Shown here in pieces: positions 23,153 to 32,100 of a stretch of DNA of 37,890 nt. A program made the translations under genes and the position numbers. Numbering within the stretch: the stretch's first letter is position 1; every line of letters begins with the position of its first letter. The notes under the pieces are model-generated. The model had not been told where the DNA came from, did no database searches, and worked only from the letters and a program-made list of their open reading frames with translations. The stretch is from contig SVSU01000006.1 of NCBI GenBank assembly GCA_015064135.1, positions 1 through 37,890 on the forward strand, written 5' to 3'. The DNA is from Oscillospiraceae bacterium. GTDB lineage: Bacteria > Bacillota > Clostridia > Oscillospirales > CAG-272.

Positions 23153-23959
23153 ATGGACAGATTCAAGTATTGCGGCTTCTACGGCGACAACGATTCCCAC
23201 GCCGATGACCGTCTGCACGATATCAAGCACCTGACAATAAATTATCTTTTTGATAAATATCTTCCCGGCGAAGGCAAGGTGCTCAACACCTCCGCAAACA
23301 ATGCGTCCTATGCAATCGAGCTTGCGGCAAAGGGTTATTCCGTCACCGTCACGGAGCCCTCTGACGATAACCTCGCTCTGATCCGCAGCAACCCGGGCGC
23401 ACATCTTCTGGAAAGCGTTGGCATGGGAACACCACTTGATCTGTCTGCGTTCTCCTCCGAGAGCTTCGACATTCTCATCTCTCTGCGTACCATGTACCGC
23501 CTCACCACGCAGGCTGAGCGCGAGCTGTTTGTCAGAGAATCTCTCCGTGTCATAAAACAGGGAGGATATTTCGTATTCTCCTTCATGACCCCCTTTGCCC
23601 TGACCCACAATCAGCATATGGCGGTGGTCAACTGCCCCAACAATCCGGCAGACAAGATCAAAGCATATCGCAAACTGGCGAAGGTGGAAAAGACCCATGT
23701 TTTCGATAACTTCTACGGCATGACCATGGAGGAGATCTCCGACCTGTGCCGCGAGTACAAGATCGACATTGTCTCCATTGCCAGCACCTACGAGGCAATG
23801 AACGCCCTTGATCCCTATGTCAACGACATGACGGACGAGGAGTTCAAGGACTACATGGAGTGTCAGTATGCCATCTGTGAGGACCCTGCAGTAACGCGCT
23901 ACTGCCTCCGCGGTCTCTTTATCGGAAGAAAGAAGAAGTTTGATCTCTTTGACTGGTAA
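23153..23959 (+). CDS. Class I SAM-dependent methyltransferase-like protein with degenerate motif I
   Basis: The 268-residue protein has the order of a class I methyltransferase: VLNTSANNASYAIELAAKGYSVTVTEPS for motifs I and II, FDILISLRTMYRL for the motif after strand 4, and ESLRVIKQGGYFVFSF for the reaction-loop strand. Motif I normally reads as an acidic residue followed by GxGxG. Here it is LNTSANNAS, without any glycine, so SAM binding is uncertain and the protein may be a non-catalytic relative. Its last residues (FDLFDW) are encoded by the first unit of a 21-bp tandem repeat. Substrate unknown. Confidence 0.65.
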   Translation: MDRFKYCGFYGDNDSHADDRLHDIKHLTINYLFDKYLPGEGKVLNTSANNASYAIELAAKGYSVTVTEPSDDNLALIRSNPGAHLLESVGMGTPLDLSAFSSESFDILISLRTMYRLTTQAERELFVRESLRVIKQGGYFVFSFMTPFALTHNQHMAVVNCPNNPADKIKAYRKLAKVEKTHVFDNFYGMTMEEISDLCREYKIDIVSIASTYEAMNALDPYVNDMTDEEFKDYMECQYAICEDPAVTRYCLRGLFIGRKKKFDLFDW

Positions 23960-24031
23960 GGCAAAGAATTTGACTGGTAAGGCAAAGAGTTTGACTGGTA
24001 AGGCAAAGAGTTTGACCGGTAAGGCAAAGCG
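23948..24031 (+). repeat. Four tandem copies of a 21-bp unit spanning a stop codon
   Basis: The units start at 23948, 23969, 23990 and 24011; each reads TTTGACTGGTAAGGCAAAG plus two bases, with one change in the fourth (ACTGG to ACCGG). The first unit encodes the gene's final FDW and TAA. Because 21 is divisible by three, each later unit repeats FDW (or FDR) and an in-frame TAA. Confidence 0.95.
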
Positions 24032-24036
24032 AAACC

Positions 24037-24080
24037 AAAGGATATGGCATCCCAAAAAACGGGAGACATATCCTTTTTCT
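24037..24080 (+). terminator. Terminator after the methyltransferase-like gene
   Basis: AAAGGATATG (24037-24046) pairs with CATATCCTTT (24067-24076), with an inner TCCC/GGGA stem, and runs into five T and CTTTT. Confidence 0.88.
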
Positions 24081-24102
24081 TTTAAAATTCACCGTCCGTT
24101 TA

Positions 24103-24131
24103 TTGATTATTGATTTTGTGTATATTATAAT
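24103..24131 (+). promoter_or_regulatory. Promoter of the 24184 operon
   Basis: TTGATT (24103-24108) and TATAAT (24126-24131) are 17 bases apart; the ATG follows at 24184. Confidence 0.78.
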
Positions 24132-24183
24132 TAAGATATAAAGAAAAGTGTTTTCGCCCATATGGGGCAGAATGGAGATAATT

Positions 24184-25044
24184 ATGCTTAATATCGGATT
24201 AACCAGCCGCACACTCTCGGGAACCTCCGTTTCCGAAGCGGCAGACATCATGCAGAGAGCAGGCTTCCGCACAACGGAGCTTTGCTTCACCCACAGTGAC
24301 CTTGACGGTTGGAAATACAACGGCATCGGCGATCTTTCGGGCATCACAAGCGGAAAGGTAAGAACGGCCTGCGGTGAATTCCGTTCACGCGGCATCGAGG
24401 TCGTCTCACTCGGAATGTTCACGGACCTCAGAAACCCCGACCGTGATGCAAGAAAGAAGCATATCGACTATGCAAAACGATATATTGATTTTGCAGCGGA
24501 AAGCGATGTGCGCTTCATTGCCACGGAATGCGGATTCACGGAAGGCAAAAGAGGCATCTCAGCTGATACCTACGAATCGGACTACCTGAATCTGAAGGAA
24601 AGCCTCCGCGAGATTTGCCTGGAAGCGCAGAAGGTTGGCGTTCAGCTCACTCTGGAGGGCTCCGTATTCGACATTATTCCCTCCCCTCGCCGCCAAAAGA
24701 CCCTTATAGAGGAACTGGAAGCAGACTGCGGCGTTCGTCTTTCCGCACTCCTTGATCCGGGCAGCTTCATCCATGCATCCGATGAAGAAGGTATGTTCTA
24801 TTACCTGAAGCACGACATCGGCTACCTCCACGGCTGTGACCGTATGCTGTCCGCGGCAAATACAACACCTCTCGGGGACGGCAGCACCGACTGGGTTCGT
24901 TTCATGATCTGCTACATCAAGTATACTGACCGCAAGCCTTTCATCCTTGATGGATGCACAAGGGAGAATTTTGCCGAGGTCAAGAACCGTGCGGAGGACT
25001 ATTACGACAAGGCCTTCCACACACTGCTTACACGAATTATGTAA
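24184..25044 (+). CDS. Sugar phosphate isomerase/epimerase (xylose isomerase-like TIM barrel)
   Basis: The 286-residue protein fits the AP endonuclease 2/xylose isomerase-like TIM barrel: LNIGLTSRTLSG at strand 1, FRTTELCF, then RGIEVVSLGMFTDLRNPD, an acidic metal ligand in QLTLEGSVFDI, and SALLDPGSFIHASD and GYLHGCDRM for the later strands. These proteins use a divalent metal to interconvert keto sugars or polyols such as hydroxypyruvate or inosose; the substrate here cannot be named. ATG 24184 has GGAGA eight bases before it. The next gene starts 16 bases after its stop, and the two form an operon. Confidence 0.82.
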   Translation: MLNIGLTSRTLSGTSVSEAADIMQRAGFRTTELCFTHSDLDGWKYNGIGDLSGITSGKVRTACGEFRSRGIEVVSLGMFTDLRNPDRDARKKHIDYAKRYIDFAAESDVRFIATECGFTEGKRGISADTYESDYLNLKESLREICLEAQKVGVQLTLEGSVFDIIPSPRRQKTLIEELEADCGVRLSALLDPGSFIHASDEEGMFYYLKHDIGYLHGCDRMLSAANTTPLGDGSTDWVRFMICYIKYTDRKPFILDGCTRENFAEVKNRAEDYYDKAFHTLLTRIM

Positions 25045-25060
25045 TTTGGGGGAGTCCATC

Positions 25061-26362
25061 ATGGTTATTTCAGACAGAATCAGAAATTTAGCGGCAGAAG
25101 CGGAAGCTGCCCTTGCCCCCATTTTCCGCACTATTGACGAAATATCGGAGAAAAACACGGAGCACGTTCTCGACTGCTTCCGTGAATGCCGCGTGTCCGA
25201 ATCACTTTTCACCCCTTCTACGGGCTATGGCTACGGAGATATGGGCCGCGACACCATCGACAACCTTGCCGCACTTATTTACCGCGCCCCCTCGGGCTTT
25301 ATGCGTCCCCAGCTTATCTCGGGCACCCATGCACTGACCGTCGGTCTTTTCGGCATCCTTCGCCCGGGAGATGTGATGCTCTCCATTACGGGCAAGCCCT
25401 ACGACACCATGCTGGAGGTCATCGGTTTGGAAGGCGAAGCAGGCTCCGGCAGTCTCCTCGACTTCGGCGTCTCTTTCGACTCCTGCGGCTTCACTGAGGA
25501 AAACGGCAGAAAAATTCTTGACTTTGCCGCGATCCGCGCAAAAATGGAGCAGTACGGCAGCAGAGTAAAGATGGTATACATCCAGCGCTCCAAAGGCTAT
25601 GAACAGCGCCCCACCCTTACCGTTTCCGAAATCAGGAAAGCGGCATTTTTCGTAAAAAAGACCGCACACGACCTCGCTATCCCCGAGCCTGTTTTCTTCT
25701 GCGACAACTGCTACGGCGAGTTCACAGAGGAAAGCGAGCCTTGCTATGTTCCAAGCGAGGTGTCTGGCGAAGCGGCGGCTGACCTTATCGTAGGCTCCCT
25801 CATTAAGAATCCCGGCGGCGGCATGGCGGATGTGGGCGGCTATATCATCGGCACGGAACGATGTGTGGAGCTTTGCGGCAACCGTCTCACCTCCCCCGGT
25901 GTAGGCCTTGACGCAGGTGCATCTCTCGGGCAGAACCGCAACATCATCAAGGGTATGTTCTATGCCCCCCACACCGTAGCGCAGGCAATGAAAACCTCAC
26001 ACCTTGCGGCGTATATTTTTGATGCCCTCGGCTACAAGGTCTCCCCCAAATGGAACGAGCGCCGAAGCGATATTATCCAAACCATCGAATGCGGCACGGG
26101 CGATGGTCTCTGCGCGTTCTGCCGCGGTATTCAGAGCGCCTCCCCCATTGATGCCCATGTTACCCCCGAGCCCTGGGATATGCCCGGTTACACCGACCCC
26201 GTTATTATGGCGGCAGGTGCATTCACGGGCGGCGCATCCATCGAACTCTCCGCTGACGGGCCCATGCGCGCTCCCTTTATCGCCTTTCTCCAGGGCGGTC
26301 TCACCTACGAAAGCGGCAAACTGGGAATCATGTCCGCCGCAGAACAGGTGAGCAGGCTGTAA
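25061..26362 (+). CDS. Methionine gamma-lyase family protein (Alum_res, YnbB-like)
   Basis: The 433-residue PLP enzyme belongs to the family once called aluminium resistance protein (relative of Bacillus YnbB). It has GYGYGDMGRDTIDNLAALIY (residues 55-74), RPQLISGTHAL, a cofactor region FCDNCYGEF with Asp215, and the likely PLP lysine Lys249 in VGSLIKNPGGGMADVGGYI. Relatives cleave sulfur or seleno amino acids or act on related substrates, but biochemical data are thin. ATG 25061 follows GGGGGAG by seven bases; the longer open frame overlaps the upstream gene and is not likely. It is second in an operon with the sugar isomerase. Confidence 0.9.
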   Translation: MVISDRIRNLAAEAEAALAPIFRTIDEISEKNTEHVLDCFRECRVSESLFTPSTGYGYGDMGRDTIDNLAALIYRAPSGFMRPQLISGTHALTVGLFGILRPGDVMLSITGKPYDTMLEVIGLEGEAGSGSLLDFGVSFDSCGFTEENGRKILDFAAIRAKMEQYGSRVKMVYIQRSKGYEQRPTLTVSEIRKAAFFVKKTAHDLAIPEPVFFCDNCYGEFTEESEPCYVPSEVSGEAAADLIVGSLIKNPGGGMADVGGYIIGTERCVELCGNRLTSPGVGLDAGASLGQNRNIIKGMFYAPHTVAQAMKTSHLAAYIFDALGYKVSPKWNERRSDIIQTIECGTGDGLCAFCRGIQSASPIDAHVTPEPWDMPGYTDPVIMAAGAFTGGASIELSADGPMRAPFIAFLQGGLTYESGKLGIMSAAEQVSRL

Positions 26363-26395
26363 GTTTTTCAACAATATACAAAAGGAGGTGTCTAC

Positions 26396-27163
26396 ATGAA
26401 ATTGCGCTTTCTTTCGCTGGCTTTGACCCTTATGCTCATCTTTGCCTGCACCATCCCCGCAATCGCCAATGCCGCGGAGCCTCCATGCTTCACCGTTCTC
26501 GTGAACAACGCCCCCGATGACCTTCAGATAAGTCTGATTCCCTCATACGAGCTCTGCACGTCATTTGTCGGCGACGGAATCCCTCTTTTGAAAAGCGAAC
26601 GTGGTTGGGAAAGCTACTTCCGCTGTACATACAACGACAACGGCCATCCCCTTGACAAAGAGGATATCGCAAATGCCCTGCTCATTGCAAAATCCGACTC
26701 GGAGGACATTTCTCTGACTCTCAGCCTTCCCTCCGACCTGCCGCAGCGGTACAACAACATCTTTACGTTGAATCTTGACAACGGAACACTGACAGATTCC
26801 TACTCCCCCCGTCGTGATATCCTCCTTATCGGAATGCGTGTGGGAATCACCCTTGTTGTGGAAACCGCCATTCTGTTTTTTGCCTTCGGCTATCGGGAAA
26901 AGCGGACATGGCTCGTCTTTCTCATTGCCAACCTTGCCACACAAACCCTTTTGAATCTGGTTCTGACAGGAGATATTCCTCCCCTCGGCTACTGGCAATT
27001 CGCATATTACGGCGGTGAGCTCCTCATTTTCATCACGGAAGCTTTTGTCTTTGCACGATACTTCAGGGAACACACCAAAAAACGAGCTGTCCTCGGTGCA
27101 GTCGTTGCAAATACAGTAAGTCTTATTACGGGAGCGCTTCTTTTAACCAACCTCCCCGTGTAA
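26396..27163 (+). CDS. Hypothetical exported membrane protein with four C-terminal TM helices
   Basis: The 255-residue protein starts with a signal peptide (residues 1-27, cut likely after ANA). An external domain of about 115 residues follows: FTVLVNNAPDDLQISLI, a WESYFRCTYNDNGHPL stretch, and LTLSLPSDLPQRYNNIF. Four hydrophobic helices come at about residues 145-162, 172-190, 202-221 and 232-252. I do not recognise a named family. AAGGAGGTG lies seven bases before the ATG, an almost perfect ribosome site. It is 33 bases after the Met-gamma-lyase gene, so probably co-transcribed, yet its role is not suggested by those enzymes. Confidence 0.75.
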   Translation: MKLRFLSLALTLMLIFACTIPAIANAAEPPCFTVLVNNAPDDLQISLIPSYELCTSFVGDGIPLLKSERGWESYFRCTYNDNGHPLDKEDIANALLIAKSDSEDISLTLSLPSDLPQRYNNIFTLNLDNGTLTDSYSPRRDILLIGMRVGITLVVETAILFFAFGYREKRTWLVFLIANLATQTLLNLVLTGDIPPLGYWQFAYYGGELLIFITEAFVFARYFREHTKKRAVLGAVVANTVSLITGALLLTNLPV

Positions 27164-27185
27164 AACAAATCACAAGCATAAAAAA

Positions 27186-27226
27186 CCTCCATGTGGGCAA
27201 AACTAAAATGCCAATATGCATGGAGG
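27186..27226 (+). promoter_or_regulatory. Hairpin that sequesters the ribosome site of the tepA-like gene
   Basis: CCTCCATG (27186-27193) pairs perfectly with CATGGAGG (27219-27226), the latter being the ribosome site seven bases before the ATG at 27234. An inner stem GGCA/TGCC (27196-27199 and 27209-27212) extends the fold, and outer A and T runs extend it too. The following sequence (TATTTTA) is not a convincing termination tract. The hairpin could limit translation until melted. Confidence 0.6.
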
Positions 27227-27233
27227 TATTTTA

Positions 27234-27983
27234 ATGAGTATGCTTTATTCTTCCGCATCCAATGACGACGTATGCGAAAGCGCCACCGACAATGAAGTAA
27301 ACAACGAAAACCCCTCCGCCGCCACGGACAAACTGGACTACATCATGAAAAGCGGCGGCGTCATCTCCCGTTCCGAAGGTGAGACGATCCACTGCCTGAC
27401 CATCATCGGGCAAATCGAAGGCCACTACCTTCTCGGAGACGGTCAGAAAGCCACAAAATACGAGCACATCATCCCCCTTCTCGTTTCCATTGAGGAAAGC
27501 AGTGACATAGACGGAATGCTGATGGTGCTGAACACCATGGGCGGCGACGTTGAGGCAGGGCTTGCCATTGCTGAGATGGTTGCAGGTATGTCAAAGCCCA
27601 CCGTTTCCCTTGTACTGGGGGGCGGTCACTCCATCGGTGTCCCCCTCGCCGTCGCATCGGATCGTTCCTTTATTGTGCCCTCCGCCACCATGACCATCCA
27701 CCCTGTCCGCATGAGTGGGACCGTGGTGGGTGTGCCCCAAACCTACTACTACTTCGAGCGAATGCAGGATCGAATCGTGAATTTTGTTGTAGATCACTCC
27801 AACGTGGACGAGAACAAGTTCCGTGAGCTCCTCCTTCGCACCGATCAGATTGCCACGGATGTGGGCTCCATTGTGGACGGAAAGGAAGCCGTAAACATCG
27901 GGCTTATTGACAGCATCGGCGGTGTCTCCGAAGCGTTGGCTTCCCTTCGCGATATGATACAATCGAGTGGGGATAAAGTTTGA
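27234..27983 (+). CDS. tepA: ClpP-like serine protease, TepA family
   Basis: The 249-residue protein is a ClpP/SppA-fold protein related to Bacillus TepA: a disordered acidic N-terminus (1-35), [50 protein letters not shown] (100-115), nucleophile Ser133 in [11 protein letters not shown] and catalytic His156 in TIHPVRM. The family was linked to protein secretion or signal peptide breakdown, and relatives occur in sporulating Firmicutes. ATG 27234 follows GGAGG by seven bases; the ATG at 27216 lies inside the sequestering hairpin. The last residues (SSGDKV) are encoded by repeat copy C, which overlaps the 3' end. Confidence 0.87.
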   Translation: MSMLYSSASNDDVCESATDNEVNNENPSAATDKLDYIMKSGGVISRSEGETIHCLTIIGQIEGHYLLGDGQKATKYEHIIPLLVSIEESSDIDGMLMVLNTMGGDVEAGLAIAEMVAGMSKPTVSLVLGGGHSIGVPLAVASDRSFIVPSATMTIHPVRMSGTVVGVPQTYYYFERMQDRIVNFVVDHSNVDENKFRELLLRTDQIATDVGSIVDGKEAVNIGLIDSIGGVSEALASLRDMIQSSGDKV

Positions 27984-28040
27984 TTTGAGCTACAAGCGAA
28001 CCGCCCCACTCCCGAGAATTTCCCTTGCGGAAAATTCTCC
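27965..28040 (-). repeat. Two-hairpin structured element, family 2, copy C
   Basis: Read on the minus strand: GAGAATTTTCC and GGGAAATTCTC close on a GCAA loop (28014-28039), then GGGAGTGGGG. GAGTGGGG pairs with CCCCACTC (27965-27972 with 28004-28011) around CGGTTCGCTTGTAGC. It matches copies A and B but is inverted relative to them. On the plus strand it overlaps the last 19 bases of the tepA-like gene, including its stop. Confidence 0.82.
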
Positions 28041-28061
28041 AATGAGTAGGCTGAGTTTATC

Positions 28062-28111
28062 GAGTGGGGATAAAGTTTGATTTGAGCTACAAGCGAACCG
28101 CCCCACTCCCG
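28062..28111 (-). repeat. Family 2 element, copy D (second hairpin only)
   Basis: This is a 50-base exact duplicate of 27965-28014. It holds the GAGTGGGG/CCCCACTC stem and CGGTTCGCTT block but lacks the first hairpin. The duplicates are 97 bases apart. Together with copy C and a terminator it fills the gap from 27984 to 28215. Confidence 0.85.
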
Positions 28112-28141
28112 GTGCTGTCCGGCATTATCGAGGAAAAACTG

Positions 28142-28204
28142 AAAAAAGCGGCAGTGAACTCCGTCGAATGTGCATCAGGAGTTCATGCCGCTTTGCTTTT
28201 TCTT
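28142..28204. terminator. Bidirectional terminator between tepA and the minus-strand secreted protein gene
   Basis: AAAGCGGCA pairs with TGCCGCTTT (28145-28194), and GAACTCC with GGAGTTC lies inside. Flanks are A-rich on the left and T-rich on the right, so it can serve both converging genes. Confidence 0.85.
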
Positions 28205-28215
28205 TTATTACTGAA

Positions 28216-29004
28216 TTACTTGCTCAGTTTTTCCACCTTGTAGGGCTTTGCTGTGGGGCGCAGACGAATTTCAAAGGGCTTGCGAACAACAGCAGGCTTT
28301 TTGGGAAGCTGAACGATTTCTTCGCTGCCGGGTTCCTTGTAGCCGATGATCTCAGCATCCACGCTCAATCCGTCTCCCTCGGCGTAAACGGGGATGAGCA
28401 TCTTTCCCTCGGGTCTGTACATAACAAGCTCAGCAACGGAAAACTCGCCTTCAGCAATGGTCATGTCCACTCTGAAGAAGCGGTATTCCTCTGTCTTTGT
28501 AATGTCCATATCTACCGTCTTGATCGTTGTAAAACCTTCGTTATCAACGGCATTCTTGGAAAGTCTGATCTCCTTCCATTCGGCAAGCGCATAGTCATTG
28601 GAGCCGAACACGCGGACGGTGGGAACGACATCACCGAACATTCCTGCAATGGCGGAAAGCTCGTAGGGTGCGTAGGAGGTCACATAAACGGACAGGGTCT
28701 TTTCTGCCCCATCTGCGGTCACGGTAACTGCGGTATCGCTCAAGCCATCGACCATGGGAGTTGTATCGCCGCCCTCTGCAATGTAGGAGCTTGTAATTAC
28801 AGCGAAATCGTATCCTTCAAGCTTGGGGTAGGACACCTTGTGTTCCTCCGCTTCCGTCTCCTCCGCCGCCTCAGCCGCAAGTTCAACAGCAGCCTCGGAA
28901 TTGGGGTTGGGAGCAATCAGCAGTATTTCCTCCTCAGCAAGGGCAGGAGCCGTCAGCATAGCACTGAGCACAAGGGCAGTCAGTGCAGTAGTAGTCTTTT
29001 TCAT
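28216..29004 (-). CDS. Secreted hypothetical protein, 262 aa
   Basis: The protein has a standard signal peptide (residues 1-23, cut after ALA), then an acidic spacer (AAVELAAEAAEETEAEEH). It is followed by a beta-rich region with YDFAVITSSYIAEGG, VTVTADGAEKTLSVYVTSYAPYELSAIAGMFGDVVP, RVFGSNDYALAEWKEIRLSK and YRFFRVDMTIAEGEFSVAELVMY. The last part resembles a carbohydrate-binding beta-sandwich (F5/8-like), but I cannot confirm it. There is no anchor. GAGGTG lies five bases before the ATG. It sits downstream of the 1212-residue SLH protein on the same strand but has its own promoter and a terminator between. Confidence 0.72.
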   Translation of the reverse strand: MKKTTTALTALVLSAMLTAPALAEEEILLIAPNPNSEAAVELAAEAAEETEAEEHKVSYPKLEGYDFAVITSSYIAEGGDTTPMVDGLSDTAVTVTADGAEKTLSVYVTSYAPYELSAIAGMFGDVVPTVRVFGSNDYALAEWKEIRLSKNAVDNEGFTTIKTVDMDITKTEEYRFFRVDMTIAEGEFSVAELVMYRPEGKMLIPVYAEGDGLSVDAEIIGYKEPGSEEIVQLPKKPAVVRKPFEIRLRPTAKPYKVEKLSK

Positions 29005-29017
29005 AGGTTCACCTCAT

Positions 29018-29048
29018 TTTATAAAAATGATCTATTGTCATTGACAAT
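29018..29048 (-). promoter_or_regulatory. Promoter with an overlapping palindrome (ATTGTCA-T-TGACAAT)
   Basis: On the minus strand TTGTCA (29042-29047) and TATAAA (29018-29023) are 18 bases apart. The perfect 15-base palindrome at 29034-29048 covers the -35 box, and a third TTGTCA-like half follows at 29052-29057. This arrangement resembles a repressor operator, but the binder is unknown. Confidence 0.55.
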
Positions 29049-29062
29049 AAATTGTCACAAGG

Positions 29063-29098
29063 TACAAACAGGGCTGCGCATAAAGTCACAGCCCCGTT
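29063..29098 (-). terminator. Minus-strand hairpin after the large SLH gene
   Basis: On the minus strand AAC, one mismatched base and GGGCTG pair with CAGCCC and GTT (29067-29098), followed by a short TTTG. It lies 12 bases after the stop of the SLH gene at 29111. Confidence 0.6.
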
Positions 29099-29110
29099 GG
29101 TATTACGCTT

Positions 29111-32100
29111 TTACTTCTTTGTTGTCTGCAGGAGACCGAACTCGTCGCAGAAGCTCTTCAGAAGTGATGCAAGCTCATGTCTCAGAGCATCGTCATTGGG
29201 TTTGATCTTGTTGCTTGTTGTTACAAGGTAGTTGTACTTTGTAGCGTACTGAACAGCCTCGTAAGCGCCTTCCCATGTGGGGATATCTGCAGCGTCACTT
29301 ACGGTAACTCTGGTTCCTGTCGCGGAGCCGGTCTTGCCGAGGATCTTCTGGGCATATCTCTGCATGAGGATGTACATTTCGGTGTGGGAGATCTCGTTAT
29401 CGGGACGGAATGTGCCGTCTTCATAACCGAGGAGCAGACCGCACTGGGAAGCCCACTCAACGTAGGGAACATACCAGCTTGTAGCCGCGGAGGACTTCAC
29501 ATCGGAGAAAGAGGACTTGCCTGCATAACGGGAGTCGTTTTCGCTGATGCCCTGGAGTCTTCCGAGAACGGTTACGAACATAGCACGGGTCATTGTCTCA
29601 CCGGGCTCAAACTTATTGGAGGAAACGCCCTTGAACAGGTTGTTCTCGTATACGAACTGGATGGCTTCGTAGTAGTTTGCATACTTGGAAACGTCTGTGA
29701 AGGGGTTCACCCATTCAACAACAACTTCCTTGAATGTTACCTCAATGGTGTGGTCGTCATCTACGCTCTGGATGGTAATGGTCGTACCCTTACCCTGCTG
29801 CTTCTTGTCAACAAAGATGGTGTCAACTTCGTAGCCTTCGTCGGGAGTGATGGTGTACTTCGCATCGTTTCCGTGAGCAACTTCGGTAGGACCGCTGATC
29901 TTACCGTGATCGCCTGCCTTCAGGGTGATTTCGTAGATACCGGGAATTTCGGTTTCCCAGTCGATAACCAGCTTATCATTCTTTCCGAGAATGATCTGCA
30001 TATCCTTGTCGGTCTTGTCATAGATGATGGTCGCGTCGGTGCTTGCGGAGTTCTTGAGCTCGATCTCAACATTCTTGTAAGTGGACTTGTGAGGAACGAT
30101 CAGCTGTGTCCGGGACATGGTGAGGTCGTTTCCACTCAGGTCGATTACGATGGAACGCTCTGCGTTGAACTGATACTTTGACGCAAGCTCAACATCCTGC
30201 TTCAGTGTGATTGTAACAGTCTTTGCCTGAGTTGTAGTCAGCTCGTTTGCTGCTTCCAGAGCCAGCTCAAGGCTTTCGTAGGGAGTTACAGTGGAATTTG
30301 TTGTGTTGGAAAGAACGCATACGGGAGTCTTGACCTCAATAGCAAGGTCTTCGCTCTTAACGGTTACGCCCTTGTACTTGAAGTTGACAACAAACTTCTT
30401 GTCTGTCTTCTTCAATGCGGTTGTAGTTGCGGGAGTTGTGGTGATAGAAGGCTTCTTGCTTGATGCCAGAGTGGTATCCTCCAGCATATCGTCGAACTGT
30501 TCCTTTGTGATCTTTGTGCCGTCGGACATAAGAACAAAGTAGTCCGTGATATCCTCAAGGGAGATCTTCTCGCCTTCAAGGTAAGTCTTCTTGTAGGAGA
30601 TATCCTCGATGGACTTGGGAACAACCTTTTCAGTTACTTCAACTTCAAGGGTCAGCTTTACGGAATCCTTGTCATTGTAGGGGTTCTTGATTGTCAGCTC
30701 AACCTTGTTATCCTTTGTGCTCTTGAATACTCTTGAGAAACTGTTGAAGTCCCTATCGGTGTAAACAGTATCGGGAGTTTCCATATCCGCATACATGATG
30801 GTAACTTCAATACCTGTGGGATCGAAGGATTCGTCAACTTCGTAAGTCATCTTGTCGGGCTTTACGGAGATGGTCGCCTTCTTGATCTTTACGGAGCTGT
30901 TGACCTTGAGACCTTCCCACTTTGTTTCCTTTACAACACTGCCACTCTTGTAAACAACGGTAACAGCCTTTGTTGTAGCAGACACTTCTTCACCGTGAGC
31001 AGGAGAGCAGGAGATTGTGGGGTCATCATAGGAATGAACTTCACTGGTACCATTTGTGTAGTAAATGGTAACCTTCATGCCGTCCAGCTTCAGCTTGTCG
31101 CCGTTTTCGTATTCGGTCTTTGTGGGAGGAGTTGTTACCTTGATGGACTCAACCGCATTTTCAACGATCTCAAAACCGTATACATAGCCTCTTACTGTTG
31201 TCTTGCCTTCCTTATAGTCGATAACAACATATGTATTCTTTTCGGGGTCATACTGGCTGTATTCGCAGGGCTTTGCTGTGATGTTGCCAATCTCGTTTTC
31301 GGAGAGGAGCTTCTTTACTTCCTTGGTTGTATCGGTTGCCGCGTCGTAAACATCATAAAGTGCATAGAACTTGATACCACTCCAGTCCTTTACGGTCTGA
31401 CCGTCGGTATACTTCGCCTTCAGAGGCTCGCCTTCTGCAACGATGCCCTTCAGAACACGGTTATCCTCAAGAACAACAACGCTGCTTGTTACATCGTCGC
31501 GGAGCTTGATCTCGTTCCACTTGAAGGTGTAGGTCTTTGTGTCATACTTGATGGTAATGCCTTCGTCATCGGCAGTCAGTCTGCCCTTGGGGGAAACGGG
31601 TGTGAAACCATTGCTCTTTACAACATATGTCTTTTCACCGGACTGTCCCTTTTCAACGACATCCAGTTCAAGTGTGGTAAAGTCAAATATATCGCCGTAG
31701 TAATATACCTCGGTGCCGCCTGCCTTGATGTAGGGCTTAACGCTCTTTGCTGCTACTGTTGTAACACCCAGTTCGGAGAATGTGAATGTGTGGGGTTCGT
31801 TGTTGTAGTAAACTGTGAACTCGTCGAGGCCCACTGCCATGATTACATCTTCAGCGTTAAAGCCCTGCGCACCCTTGTAATATGCATGGTCCTTGAGAGC
31901 TGTTGTATTCTTATAGTAAACTGCGAGACGAATGCTGTTGAAATCGAACTTTTCGCCTTCGTCGTAAACAGTTACAAACTTGTTTTCCTTAACGTAATCG
32001 GGGTTCTTTTCAAGTGTTACTTCGGTTTCTCTTGCCACAACGTGAACTCTGTAATTCTGAGCCTTTGTGTGGATCTCGGAACGCTTGGGCTGGTTGGGGT

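Noticed and set aside
23948-24031. 21-bp tandem repeats as CRISPR or iteron-type origin
   Set aside because: No spacers, no replication gene nearby, and the first unit is coding.
28168-29205. Plus-strand open frame of 345 residues across the secreted protein gene
   Set aside because: It spans a terminator and an intergenic promoter on the other strand and has no recognisable motif.
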